The notes under the pieces are model-generated. The model saw only the letters and a program-made list of their open reading frames with translations, did no database searches and was not told where the DNA came from. Both the position numbers and the translations under genes were made by a program. A DNA stretch of 64,000 nt from Antedon mediterranea (taxonomy: Eukaryota > Echinodermata > Crinoidea > Comatulida > Antedonidae). The stretch lies in contig NC_092671.1 of assembly GCF_964355755.1 (NCBI RefSeq), forward strand, positions 40,313,804-40,377,803, given 5' to 3'. Positions 32,401 through 44,800 of the stretch are shown piece after piece. Numbering within the stretch: the stretch's first letter is position 1; each line of letters starts with the position of its first letter.

Positions 32401-35400
32401 ATTGGTATACATTGAATGATTAGTATTGGTATACATTGAATGATTAGTATTCGTATACATTGAATGATTAGTATTGGTATACATTGAATGATTAGTATTG
32501 GTATACATTGAATGATTAGTATTGGTATACATTGAATGATTAGTATTGGTATACATTGAATGATTAGTATTGGTATACATTGAATGATTAGTATTGGTAT
32601 ACATTGAATGATTAGTATTGGTATACATTGAATGATTAGTATTGGTATACATTGAATGATTAGTATTGGTATACATTGAATGATTAGTATTGGTATACAT
32701 TGAATGATTAGTATTGGTATACATTGAATGATTAGTATTGGTATACATTGAATGATTAGTATTGGTATACATTGAATGATTAGTATTGGTATACATTGAA
32801 TGATTAGTATTGGTATACATTGAATGATTAGTATTGGTATACATTGAATGATTAGTATTGGTATACATTGAATGATTAGTATTGGTATACATTGAATGAT
32901 TAGTATTGGTATACATTGAATGATTAGTATTGGTATACATTGAATGATTAGTATTGGTATACATTGAATGATTAGTATTGGTATACATTGAATGATTAGT
33001 ATTGGTATACATTGAATGATTAGTATTGGTATACATTGAATGATTAGTATTGGTATACATTGAATGATTAGTATTGGTATACATTGAATGATTAGTATTG
33101 GTATACATTGAATGATTAGTATTGGTATACATTGAATGATTAGTATTGGTATACATTGAATGATTAGTATTGGTATACATTGAATGATTAGTATTGGTAT
33201 ACATTGAATGATTAGTATTGGTATACATTGAATGATTAGTATTGGTATACATTGAATGATTAGTATTGGTATACATTGAATGATTAGTATTGGTATACAT
33301 TGAATGATTAGTATTGGTATACATTGAATGATTAGTATTGGTATACATTGAATGATTAGTATTGGTATACATTGAATGGTTAGTATTGGTATACTATAAC
33401 ACTTTGAAGATTGCTAGCAATTGGCAATTTGGAAAACCATTGCCAAAAGTAGACTTTATGTTTAAGAAGCCTATGTTCTGCTTGCTGTTATATATACTTT
33501 TTAAGATGCTTTCTTTTTACCATTTGTAAAAAGTTTGGCAATTTGGAAAAACTCTTGACAAAATTAGACTTTATGTTTAAGAAGTCTACGTTCTGCTTGC
33601 TGCTAAATTTAAGATACTTCTATTTACCCTTTTGGTATGTCAACCTGATCTGCATTTGCTGTTTTGGATTCTTCTGTTTCTGGCCAAAATAGTTTAGCCA
33701 TAGCCAAGGCAGCTGGAGCTGACATGACTGAAGCACTTATAAGGTGTGTTGCATCAATACCAAATGAGATATACGCTCCAAGAACGCTGCCGGCGATTGT
33801 GGCGAACCCTCCTGTCATTATCGCATGCAGTTCGGACAGTGTCATTTCTTTTATAAATGGACGGATCAATAGTGGAGCTTCTGTCTATAAAATATAGCGG
33901 TAATACTGAATAAATCAAGGAATGTTATTGCAGGTTCATGTTGCAAGGACTAAAATGGTAGATGTGTTCCTGTACTGTTCATAGTTACTTCTTAACAACA
34001 AGAAATAATGGTTATTGTCGTCCTATACTGTTCTTAGTTACTTCTTAATGGTCTACAATGTCTAAATTGGTAGGTGTGTTCATTTACTGTTCTTAGTTAC
34101 TTCTTAATGGTCTACAATGTCTAAAATGGTAGATGTGTTCATTTACTGTTCTTAGTTATTTCTTAATGGTCTACAATGTCTAAAATGGTAGATGTGTTCC
34201 TGTACTGTTTTAGTTATTTCTTAATGGTCTACAATGTCTAAATGGTAGGTGTGTTCATTTACTGTTCTTAGTTATTTCTTAATGGTCTACAATGTCTAAA
34301 TTGGTAGATGTGTTCCTGTACTGTTTTAGTTATTTCTTAATGGTCTACAATGTCTAAATGGTAGGTGTGTTCATTTACTGTTCTTAGTTACTTCTTAATG
34401 GTCTACAATGTCTAAAATGGTAGGTGTGTTCATTTACTGTTCTTAGTTACTTCTTAATGGTCTACAATGTCTAAAATGGTAGGTGTGTCCATTTACTGTT
34501 TTAGTTATTTCTTAATGGTCTACAATGTCTAAAATGATAGGTGTGTTCCTTTACTGTTCTTAGTTACTTCTTAATGGTCTACAATGTCTAAAATGGTAGA
34601 TGTGTTCCTTTACTGTTCTTAGTTACTTCTTAATGGTCTACAATGTCTAAAATGGTAGGTGTGTTCATTTACTGTTCTTAGTTATTTCTTAATGGTCTGC
34701 AATGTCTAAAATGGTAGATGTGTTCCTTTACTGTTCTTAGTTACTTCTTAATGGTCTACAATGTCTAAAATGGTAGATGTGTTCCTTTACTGTTCTTAGT
34801 TACTTCTTAATGGTCTACAATGTCTAAAATGGTAGGTGTGTTCATTTACTGTTCTTAGTTATTTCTTAATGGTCTACAATGTCTAAAATGGTAGATGTGT
34901 TCATTTACTGTTCTTAGTTACTTCTTAATGGTCTACAATGTCTAAAATGGTAGATGTGTTCCTTTACTGTTCTTAGTTACTTCTTAATGGTCTACAATGT
35001 CTAAAATGGTAGGTGTGTTCATTTACTGTTCTTAGTTATTTCTTAATGGTCTACAATGTCTAAAATGGTAGATGTGTTCATTTACTGTTCTTAGTTACTT
35101 CTTAATGGTCTACAATGTCTAAAATGGTAGATGTGTTCATTTACTGTTCTTAGTTATTTCTTAATGGTCTACAATGTCTAAAATGGTAGATGTGTTCATT
35201 TACTGTTCTTAGTTACTTCTTAATGGTCTACAATGTCTAAATTGGTAGATGTGTTCATTTACTGTTCTTAGTTATTTCTTAATGGTCTACAATGTCTAAA
35301 ATGGTAGGTGTGTTCATTTACTGTTCTTAGTTATTTCTTAATGGTCTACAATGTCTAAAATGGTAGGTGTGTTCATTTACTGTTCTTAGTTACTTCTTAA

Positions 35401-38400
35401 TGGTCTACAATGTCTAAATTGGTAGATGTGTTCATTTACTGTTCTTAGTTATTTCTTAATGGTCTACAATGTCTAAAATGGTAGATGTGTTCCTTTACTG
35501 TTCTTAGTTACTTCTTAATGGTCTACAATGTCTAAAATGGTAGATGTGTTCATTTACTGTTCTTAGTTACTTCTTAATGGTCTACAATGTCTAAAATGGT
35601 AGGTGTGTTCCTTTACTGTTCTTAGTTATTTCTTAATGGTCTACAATGTCTAAAATGGTAGGTGTGTTCATTTACTGTTCTTAGTTACTTCTTAATGGTC
35701 TACAATGTCTAAAATGGTAGGTGTGTTCATTTACTGTTCTTAGTTATTTCTTAATGGTCTACAATGTCTAAAATGGTAGATGTGTTCCTTTACTGTTCTT
35801 AGTTACTTCTTAATGGTCTACAATGTCTAAAATGGTAGATGTGTTCATTTACTGTTCTTAGTTACTTCTTAATGGTCTACAATGTCTAAAATGGTAGATG
35901 TGTTCATTTACTGTTCTTAGTTACTTCTTAATGGTCTACAATGTCTAAATTGGTAGATGTGTTCATTTACTGTTCTTAGTTATTTCTTAATGGTCTACAA
36001 TGTCTAAAATGGTAGATGTGTTCATTTACTGTTCTTAGTTACTTCTTAATGGTCTACAATGTCTAAAATGGTAGATGTGTTCATTTACTGTTCTTAGTTA
36101 CTTCTTAATGGTCTACAATGTCTAAATTGGTAGATGTGTTCATTTACTGTTCTTAGTTACTTCTTAATGGTCTACAATGTCTAAAATGGTAGGTGTGTTC
36201 ATTTACTGTTCTTAGTTACTTCTTAATGGTCTACAATGTCTAAATGGTAGGTGTGTTCATTTACTGTTCTTAGTTACTTCTTAATGGTCTACAATGTCTA
36301 AAATGGTAGATGTGTTCATTTACTGTTCTTAGTTACTTCTTAATGGTCTACAATGTCTAAAATGGTAGGTGTGTTCATTTACTGTTCTTAGTTACTTCTT
36401 AATGGTCTACAATGTCTAAAATGGTAGATGTGTTCATTTACTGTTCTTAGTTACTTCTTAATGGTCTACAATGTCTAAAATGGTAGGTGTGTTCATTTAC
36501 TGTTCTTAGTTACTTCTTAATGGTCTACAATGTCTAAAATGGTAGGTGTGTTCATTTACTGTTCTTAGTTACTTCTTAATGGTCTACAATGTCTAAAATG
36601 GTAGATGTGTTCATTTATTGTTCTTAGTTATTTCTTAATGGTCTACAATGTCTAAAATGGTAGGTGTGTTCCTTTACTGTTCTTAGTTACTTCTTAATGG
36701 TCTACAATGTCTAAAATGGTAGATGTGTTCATTTATTGTTCTTAGTTATTTCTTAATGGTCTACAATGTCTAAAATGGTAGGTGTGTTCCTTTACTGTTC
36801 TTAGTTATTTCTTAATGGTCTACAATGTCTAAAATGGTAGGTGTGTTCCTATAGGCCTACTGTTCTTAGTTATTTCTTATTATTTTTACCATCTTTAAAA
36901 CTATAAACTTACCATGCCAACGAATATATTACCAGCAGCATTAAGCGATTCACTGGCTGATGTCTTCATCGTGTTTTGCATTAGCCAGGCTACTTTACTA
37001 ATGATAACTTGCATTACTCCCAGATAGTATAATACTGAGATGACACTACTGAAATAGATAACCACTGGCAGAACCTGGCAGAAACAAATCAGACAGACTT
37101 TGATATTATTTTGAATTTTAGCTTAAGATTAGGACTTGAGAACTTAGCTCATTTGTCCCTTCATATATCGATTAAAAAAAAACAACTGCCATGGTTTTGG
37201 AGGAAATGGGTAAAATGGTCGCGCAAACAAGCAAACTTAAGAATGTCTATACTATTAAATTATATGTGTCAAAAAAATGTGATGTGCTCATATATGGACA
37301 TGATGATGTCATATTACTACAACATTTTGGAATATCACTATCATACTTTTTTTGTAAAAACTAGTTTGATAGTGTAGACAGAGCTTAGCAAACATAGGCT
37401 TACCAAATTTTACAATTTGTTTTGCTTACTGAAAATGCAAAGTAATGATCCAGATAATTTTCACCAAACACAAATTCTGCTCCAACGTTTGCAAAGCCAA
37501 GGAATATCGTTACGATGTCTCCGAGCCAATCGAATATTGTCAGTCCGATATCGGTGCGAAGGACAAATAATCCAAGCAGAAACTGAAGTACTAAACCCCA
37601 AATCACTGGCCGCCATTTAATCTAAAAATGATAAGTCAGTATGAGGGAAAATTCAAATACAATTCGTAATGTTTATTTCTGCTCGGAATCGATAATATAA
37701 TAATATATAAATTTAATTAATTTTATCGAAATCAAACCTAATCAACAAATAACAACACTGGTGATCTTGAAACGTTCAAGCAGAGGTCCATGTAGTCAGC
37801 TGTTTAATAAGGTAACAGTTGATTGCATTGGCGCCGTGTAGAACAGGCTAATAATTTGCTACTTCGGACGATGTCTCAAATGTAAGTTTATCTGAACATT
37901 ATGGTACAGACATGCTATACAGGTCATCCTAGTATATTAACAACTATACTTACCGAAACGTAACCTATATTAATCAGCAAATGTTTACGTTCGGCATCAT
38001 TATTTTCAACATTTTTAAAGTATCCGCTCGAGCATTATACTGCCCTCAATATAGTATTTGTTGTAAATCATTTAATTAGTATTTATATCTCTTTTTATAT
38101 TTTAGCTCTGCTATATTTCTATTCAGTGCTCTTTTGTTGAAAATATAAACAAAAATGGTTTTATTTACAATGGTTATGTAATGTTCAGTAGACCTACCTG
38201 TCTAGGGTGTTTAGAGAAAACGTAAGTTAGGAACACGAATATCAACAGCCCTGCTGCTGAAACAAGTTGTTCTGGACTTTGTCTTGTTATAAAAACTATT
38301 GCAATAACATGGCCTGCAATAATGATGATATACACTGGCCTAAAAGAAGATAAATACAAATATATACATGAAACGCCTTTATTATTAGCTTGTCGCAGTA

Positions 38401-41102
38401 TTGCGTGGGGAGTGGATCACTTACGGTTTGTAGTTTGTTGTTGGCTCTCTTGAAAATATAACCGCATAGTCGGTGGGAGCAAACACCTAAATGATTGTCT
38501 ATAATCTGATTTTAGTGATTCAAAATTACCATTTGATATACTCCCATTTCTCCATTATCTTCTCCCATACTGGTTTCCAGCATTTTGTGTTGATGGCTTC
38601 CCCAAAACTATCACGTATTGCACCGTATATTAACGCAAACGCAACGATTCCCGTCCAAATTGCCAAAATCTGTGCACTCTCCCAGTCGTAGTAACATGCG
38701 TAACTAAAGTAGGCAATGTACGCCAAGAGGAAGACTATTTTGGTTACACCTATGATGATGGTTTTGTGTTTGTTGTAAAATGTTGAAAACGATGCACCAC
38801 AGGAATCTACAACCTGAAAGATAATGTAGTAGTAACAGTTTATTGTTGAAATTTAACGAAAAATGATATTTCAAGGGCTGATAGTGAATCAAGTAATATT
38901 GAAACTCATGTATCAGTATTCTTAAGTATGTTTAATGTATTTTTGTGTTTTTTTTCAAAATTTGTTCTTCTACGTCCTGAGGACCCCATTTGATATAAGT
39001 CCCACATCGGTACTTTCATGTGCTATTCTGTATCTAATTTGTCTTTTAAATTGAAATTGTATATTCATATATCTTGTATCATAAATTTTGTATGTTTTTA
39101 ATGAGATGCAAATAAATTAAATCAAATATTCTTGAGTTGCCTACTGTAGTTTTCACAACAACAAACTGGTTGCGTATTGCCGATTATTAGGCATAAATAT
39201 TTATAATTGAAACTGAGTTAAATAATATAAAATATATAATTACTGCCCAACATCGATCAGATGGTGAAGTTTTTGTGTGACTGACGTCATCTGCTTCATT
39301 TGTGACGTCATCTGCTTCACCTTTGACGTCATCTGCTTCATTTGTGTCGTGATCTACTGTGATATTTTCATATTCAAATCCACTGTTGTCTATTCCACTG
39401 GGTTCCTTATAGTTTTTCAACTCCACAGCATTCTAACAAAACAGAGTAATTTCTAAATTACCTTAATTGACGTTACATACAATAATTTAAATCCAGAGCA
39501 TTGAATATGAAACTATAGCGTGTACTTTTAAAACAAAATAGACAGTGTTTCTATGAGACATTCCAAGTATTTCACAGGACATTGTATAAAATACAAAATC
39601 TCTGATTCACAGTAGCCTCTCTAAATAATTTAATTGTTAGTATTTAGATAAACGTGTATTACATCTACATTGTCATACAAAAAAAGTCTCCGTATAAAGA
39701 TAATATTATTTTGAATATTAATAGTGAACATTGAAATTACAAAAACAGGCCACACGATATGTTTGATAGAGAGGTGTGCTAAATCACAATAAAGTAAATA
39801 TATTTATCGCTGGCACAAGAAAGACAGATTCATGCAAATATTTACATTAATCAAATAATCTTATAGACAAACTCTAAACGAACTTATCCTTGCATAGTCA
39901 TACTCTAGGACGAATAACCATACCCATGCTTATTAGAACGAATACTCGGAATTCGAATACGAATAGTCACAACTTGAGGACAAATTGTCAGAGGTAGAAG
40001 AAGCATAGTCAGAACTCGGAGACAAATAGTTAGAATTCGGAGAAGCATAGTCAGAACTCGGGGTCATATCCATAATTACAATAAATGTCTAAATATGATA
40101 TCTATTTTAATTACTAAAATCGACACATAGAAAGAAAGATTTTAATTATCATTTTCCATTTTCCTTGCTTATACCATCAATAGAATTTAAACACAGTAGT
40201 TTAAAGTGCAAGGATGTACACTGATAAGAACAGAAATTGGAATATCATTGTAGAATCAATGATAGCTATAAAGCAATGAAAGATGAAGACAAATTTATCT
40301 ATTATGATTATCAATCATGATAGGAGAAGGTTGACTTTGATTATCAACTAATAATATTGATAAATGACTGGAGTTATATAAAGAGTATTAAATCTTAATA
40401 GGTTAATTTATGACAGATTGAACTGCATTTCATTTCATTTATTAGGCCTACGTGTGTATAACCTTTAAAGCAAATGTTTATATTTAAGTATGCTTACAAA
40501 TAAAACTAAAGCTGACCTGCAAATTCTATTTGCTACTTGAACATTAGCACTCAACAATGAGGTAAATGAACGATAATGTTATCTTGGCATAAACATGAAT
40601 TTATTTTATCTAGGTTATGTAAAATGAAAACATGTTGGAAATAATATTATTATCAAAGCTCTTGTCCATTTTCAATTCAATTCGCTACAAAGGAACACGT
40701 ATACATATCTTAAAAACATTTAATAAGACAATACCAAAATATGGTTATTCCAAACTAATCTGTAAAAGCTATGATAGATTGCGTATGCATGTATGAATTA
40801 TTTCCAACAATTACCGTAGTAGAAATATGAATAAACGCTTTGTTTTATTTTTAACTTCAAATAGACTTCGCAACCAATCTAACTTGTATTGATGTACAAC
40901 CTCACATAGCTGGTAAAACCAAATTCGCCACAAAGTTGCGGTTTCGTGCAGAGAAAGAGTGCTAGCTAGCTAGAGTGAACCAAGTAGAAATGAACTTTCA
41001 AAATATAACTAATAATCTTGTCTGCGATAATAAAATTCGATAACTAAACTAAAGTTTATTGAATTAGGCCTACTGTCTTCTAATTCTCCTTACCTGTTCC
41101 AT
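29477..41102 (-). CDS. SLC28A3-like: Concentrative nucleoside transporter (SLC28/CNT), copy A
   Basis: Sodium-coupled nucleoside uptake carrier of the plasma membrane. Exons: 41094-41102, 39244-39432, 38530-38813, 38198-38339, 37430-37621, 36913-37074, 33628-33884, 31790-31964, 31237-31395, 29931-30111, 29477-29550. All are GT/AG with matching phases, 607 aa (human CNT3 691). The N-terminal cytosolic tail (about 1-80) is acidic with three EADDV-type repeats. Family motifs include [69 protein letters not shown] and GFANISS. The residue before TEAPLL is Met326, as in human CNT2, instead of the Gln of copies B and C. Exon 8 is six bases longer than in B and C. The start codon lies in a three-codon exon, so the N-terminus is less certain. 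Introns 6 and 7 hold large minisatellites. Confidence 0.92.
30182..30365. mobile_element. MITE-like inverted repeat in copy A, between exons 9 and 10
   Basis: ATAAGGTTTA at the left pairs with TAAACCTTAT at the right. Arms continue through GCATGATGGGAAGTGTTTGGGA and its near-complement around 30320-30340. About 184 bp, no ORF. Confidence 0.7.
30505..30818 (-). mobile_element. tRNA-derived SINE with L2-like 3' tail (family 4)
   Basis: The minus strand starts AAGGGCGTGTGGCGCAGTG (A box) and has a canonical B box AGGTTCGAATCC. The body passes CACCCAGGTGTATAAATGGG. The end, GCGCCTTTGAGCATGATT then GCGCTATATAAATGTGGT and (ATT)n, is the same terminus as the L2-like LINEs in this window. Probably mobilised by L2 machinery. 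It lies in the copy A intron between exons 9 and 10. Confidence 0.85.
31079..31221. mobile_element. MITE-like inverted repeat
   Basis: GCTTGGTTCCCACTAGAGAT and its near-complement ending at 31221 (ATCTCTAGTGG-type arm) form arms of about 45 bp with CAACGCA inside. 143 bp, in a copy A intron just 3' of exon 9. Confidence 0.75.
31530..31605 (+). mobile_element. tRNA-derived SINE head (family 1), plus copy
   Basis: GGAGTGGAGCTTCAGCTTGG and CCAGGGTTCAATCTGACA align with the family 1 SINE at 4577-4705. Truncated. Confidence 0.5.
32009..32203. mobile_element. MITE-like inverted repeat
   Basis: Arms TAAGGGTCTTTCACAC / GTGTGAAAGACCCTTA, continuing into TGTTCCGGC / GCCGGAACA. 195 bp in copy A intron 7, unusually CG-rich inside. 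Confidence 0.85.
32290..33397. repeat. 24-bp minisatellite in copy A intron 7
   Basis: About 46 almost perfect tandem copies of TGAATGATTAGTATTGGTAT + ACAT. Only the first few units alternate with a TATTCG variant. Because 24 is divisible by three and the unit lacks stops in one minus-strand frame, it creates a 372-codon open frame of an eight-residue repeat (MYTNTNHS) that is not a gene. Confidence 0.97.
33950..36880. repeat. 59-bp minisatellite in copy A intron 6
   Basis: About 50 tandem copies of a 59-bp unit containing TTACTGTTCTTAGTTACTTC and TTAATGGTCTACAATGTCTA. Units differ at a handful of two-state positions (TAC/TAT, AGA/AGG, CAT/CCT, AAA/AAT), which would make it a highly informative VNTR. 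It fills nearly all of intron 6. Confidence 0.97.
37237..37389. mobile_element. TTAA-bounded MITE (relative of 57350)
   Basis: Left arm TTAAGAATGTCTATACTATT, right arm AGTTTGATAGTGTAGACAGA + GCTTA. The same termini, in better condition, are at 57350-57491. Lies in copy A intron 5. Confidence 0.7.
38940..39125 (+). mobile_element. Probable non-LTR retroposon 3' UTR remnant
   Basis: GTCCTGAGGACCCCATTTGA and a terminal ATGCAAATAAATTAAATCAA resemble 3' ends of CR1-type LINEs. No coding sequence. Lies in copy A intron 2. Confidence 0.35.
39433..41093. other. Copy A intron 1
   Basis: AT-rich, no gene seen. A loose repeat of GAATAGTCACAAC / GCATAGTCAGAACTCGG type motifs lies at about 39940-40070. 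Confidence 0.5.
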
Positions 41103-41730
41103 GATGAACTTCACAGGCACTAGTAGTTAGTAGTTAGTAGTTAGTTTAGTCCCAGCTATATTCTCCATGTACGTTAATGGAAGGTATTGTAGTTATTCGT
41201 GTATTGTGTACTCTGACCGTAGACCTATATTACTACCTTAGGTAAATATATACTGTTGTCGTCACACTTCACCCATGAAGGTTCCACGACGGATATACTA
41301 CCAGAAAAACTAACAATGTGAATACCGGTGGTATGTGGTACCGTACCAGAAATTTGGTAAAACTTTATTTTTTTTCTGATCAAATCAAGTTTTACTTTAA
41401 CACCCATTTCGTCAGGAAGAAACATCATGAAACTATAATCGTCTAAGTACTCAACTTTATTATAATATCTAGGCTATATGCAGTATAAAATGAGTTCCAC
41501 AACCGTTACTATACTTCGTATCAAACAAGAAACAAACTTGTCGAAGTAACATTGATAATTAAAAATTAGATGTTAGTTGTAAAATATAGACGGGTTAAAA
41601 AATGATATGAAAGAACGAAATAAAAAATATCTGTTAGTTAAAAATGTTTTCTATATACAGTAATACTAATTCATTAATTAAATTATGGTATTACACACAG
41701 TAATACACTGCATATTTTACATGTAAAAAA

Positions 41731-41815
41731 TATCTCCAGATGTTGATGTATTAATCGGCTGAATTACGTAACTGGCGTAATCGTCGTAGCATTCATCATC
41801 ATCAATATCTCCAGA
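41731..41815. repeat. 85-bp tandem duplication of the copy B terminal exon region
   Basis: TATCTCCAGATGTTGATGTA begins both 41731 and 41816. The second unit holds the last codons and stop of copy B. The first is a duplicate now in the 3' UTR and contains the same C-terminal codons and stop with few changes. Confidence 0.85.
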
Positions 41816-41838
41816 TGTTGATGTATTAATCGGCTGAA

Positions 41839-44800
41839 TTACGTAACTGGCGCAATCGTCGTAGCATTCATCATCATCGTCATCTCTTCAAGGTTCTCTT
41901 CGTATAAAATACCTGAAAGGAACCACACAGTTAGTAAGCAATGTTGAAGGAAATGGGATGCTACAACTGCTATCCACTAATTGTAGGCCTACGTATATGT
42001 TTGCACATTTAATAATTATAGTATTTTCATAAAAATCTCGGAAAGTGTGAGCCAAGTTGGTGGTATTTCGTGGTTTTTCATTTTCACACTTGTGCTAAAC
42101 AGCGCATAGAGACTATTTGTATTTTGCGCTATATAAATTTAAAACCATTAACCATTATTTATTAATTTTGTGTTCTCTCTAATCGACAAAAAATGTTTGT
42201 AAATACATACCTGCAATACAAGCGGTCATAAAACAAGCAATCGTTCCAGCGATGAGAGCTCGAATAGCAACAGTGGCAAAGTCGGCTTTCCGAGACGGAG
42301 CCATTGGAGTAAGTCCTCCAAGTTGAACTCCAATGGAGCCTATGTTAGCAAATCCACACAGACAATATGTGGCGATGACTTCGGACCGTTTCTATATACA
42401 AAATTAATAGTATTAATGTATTGAGTAAAATTTACTTGAGTATAAACAATAGTAGAGTTGGTGCGCACGCATTAATTTATAAAAAAAAATCGTAATATCG
42501 GACGCGCATACAAAATGTAATTCGTTGAGAAATAAAGGTAGTACTCTATACCTACCGATATTCTACCAGCTTCTATGAATTCCGCAAGTTTGAGGTAAGC
42601 AACAAATTCATTAAGAAATGTCTTAAGTCCAATCAACTCGGCAACTTCACGGCAATCTTCCCATTCTACACCCATTATAAAGGCAAGCGGCATGAACACA
42701 TATGAACAGATCAACTAAAAGGACGATTTAAAATAAAAGGATATTGAAATGTATTACTGTCTCAATGCTACTCAGTGACTAAAAAGTTTCATTTAGGCTT
42801 ACAGATTAAAAAAACGTACCTCAAAAGTAAGATCTTCAATTCCTACAAGCCCACCAAGCCAAGTAAGCATGGCATTAAAAAACGCCAAGATGGCTAAGAA
42901 TGCAATCAGATTAGCTGCAATATTTGCAACAAGTGAGACGGCTGTAGAAGCGCCTACAGATGCTGCCTCGACAATGTTTCGTTCTTCACTGTAAACATTA
43001 AAAATAAAAGAAAAAGTTTAATGTAAAGAAAGTTATCAATTTCACTTATTGCATTTTAGGCCTACTTTTAATATAAGTTATAAAAAAACTACTGATGCTG
43101 CTTCAATAATATTTCGTTCTTCGTTGTGAAAAAAAAATAAACTAAAAGTTTGCTCTCAGAAATACCTTTAATAGGAATAGACACCAAACGTAAAGTGAAC
43201 AATAATATAAAACATTAAATTCGGATGAATCAACACAATGTGTGTGAAACGATGCTTATTTCCTTTTCAGCAGGATCTTCCAGAACATTGACATTTCAAA
43301 GAACGATGAAGCAAAATGAAAATTAAAGTAAAGTATTCACTTACCCTTTTGGTATCTTAACTTGCTCTACAGTCACCATTTTGGATTCTTCTGTTTCTGG
43401 CCAGAATAATTTAGCAATAGCCAGAGCAGCTGGTGCTGACATGACTGATGCACTGATTAAATGCGATGCATCGACACCAAATGAAATGTAAGCACCGAGA
43501 ACACTTCCTGCTATTGTAGCGAACCCTCCTGTCATAATGGCATGGATCTCAGAAAGCGTCATGTCTTTTAGAAATGGCCGAACCAGAAGCGGTGCTTCAG
43601 TCTGAAGGTTGAAAGTAAAATATACATTTTAGGCATACATATTGTATTGTATTGACAATATTGTTGAAAAACTAGCCAAATGGTGACGAATAAAATGGCA
43701 CAGTAGTCAAATCTATAATATAGTTGCTAAATAAAATTGTGTAGTTGCCGAATTAACTGGTATAGTTGCTAAATAAAATGGTGTAGTTCCCGAATTAACT
43801 GGTATAGTTGCTAAATAAAATGGTGTAGTTGCCGAATCAACTGGTATAGATGCTGAATAAAATGGTGTAGTTGCTAAATAAAATGGTGTAGTTGCCGAAT
43901 CAACTGGTATAGTTGCTGAATAAAATGGTGTAATTGCCGAATCAACTGGTATAGTTGCTAAATAAAATGGTGTAGTTGCTAAATAAAATGGTGTAGTTGC
44001 TAAATAAAATGGTGTAGTTGCCGAATCAACTGGTATAGTTGCTGAATAAAATGGTGTAGTTGCCGAATCAACTGGTATAGTTGCTGAATAAAATGGTGTA
44101 GTTGCCGAATTAACTGGTATAGTTGCTAAATAAAATGGTGTAGTTGCTAAATAAAATGGCGTAGTTGCCGAATTAACTGGTATAGTTGCTAAATAAAATG
44201 GTGTAGCTGCCGAATAAACTGGTATAGTTGCTAAATAAAATGGTGTAGTTGCCGAATCAAATGGTATAGTTGCTGAATAAAATGGTGTAGTTGCTAAATA
44301 AAATGGTGTAGTTGCCGAAAAAAATGGTATAGTTGCTGAATGAAATGTTGTAGTTGCCGAACAAAATGGTATAGTTGCTTAGAAAAATGGTATAGCTGCT
44401 GATTAAAATGGTATAGTTGCTGAATAAAATGGTATACCAGTAGCTCATGCTGAATAAAATGGTATAGCTGCTGAATAAAATGGTATAATTGCTGAATAAA
44501 ATGGTATAGCTGCTGAATAAAATGGAATAGCTGCCGAAAAACAATTGTTACCGACATTTCAAATGGTGAGAGTCTTGAACTGACCTGTCCAATGAATATG
44601 TTTCCGGCAGCATTGAGAGATTCTCCTGCGGATGTTTTCATTGTATACTGCATTAGCCAGGCAATTTTCTCGATAACGAACTGCATGGCACCAAGGTAGT
44701 ATAATACACTGATGACACTACTGAAATATATCACAACTGGAAGAACCTGGAGGAAAAAGGACAAATCTTTATAACTTGCATGTGACGCTATCATATAAAT

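Noticed and set aside
32254-33372. 372-codon minus-strand ORF of an octapeptide repeat
   Set aside because: It is a direct translation of the 24-bp intronic minisatellite and lies between exons 7 and 8 of transporter copy A.
33950-36880. CRISPR-like regular repeat array
   Set aside because: Units are directly adjacent 59-bp copies with no unique spacers, in a eukaryotic intron; it is a minisatellite.
38400-38470. Possible extra exon between copy A exons 3 and 4
   Set aside because: A donor-like CTTACGG is present but no coding similarity, and exons 3 and 4 already join in phase as in copies B and C.
41225-41428. 67-codon minus-strand ORF upstream of copy A
   Set aside because: No family motif and no splice continuity to copy A exon 1; composition is unremarkable.
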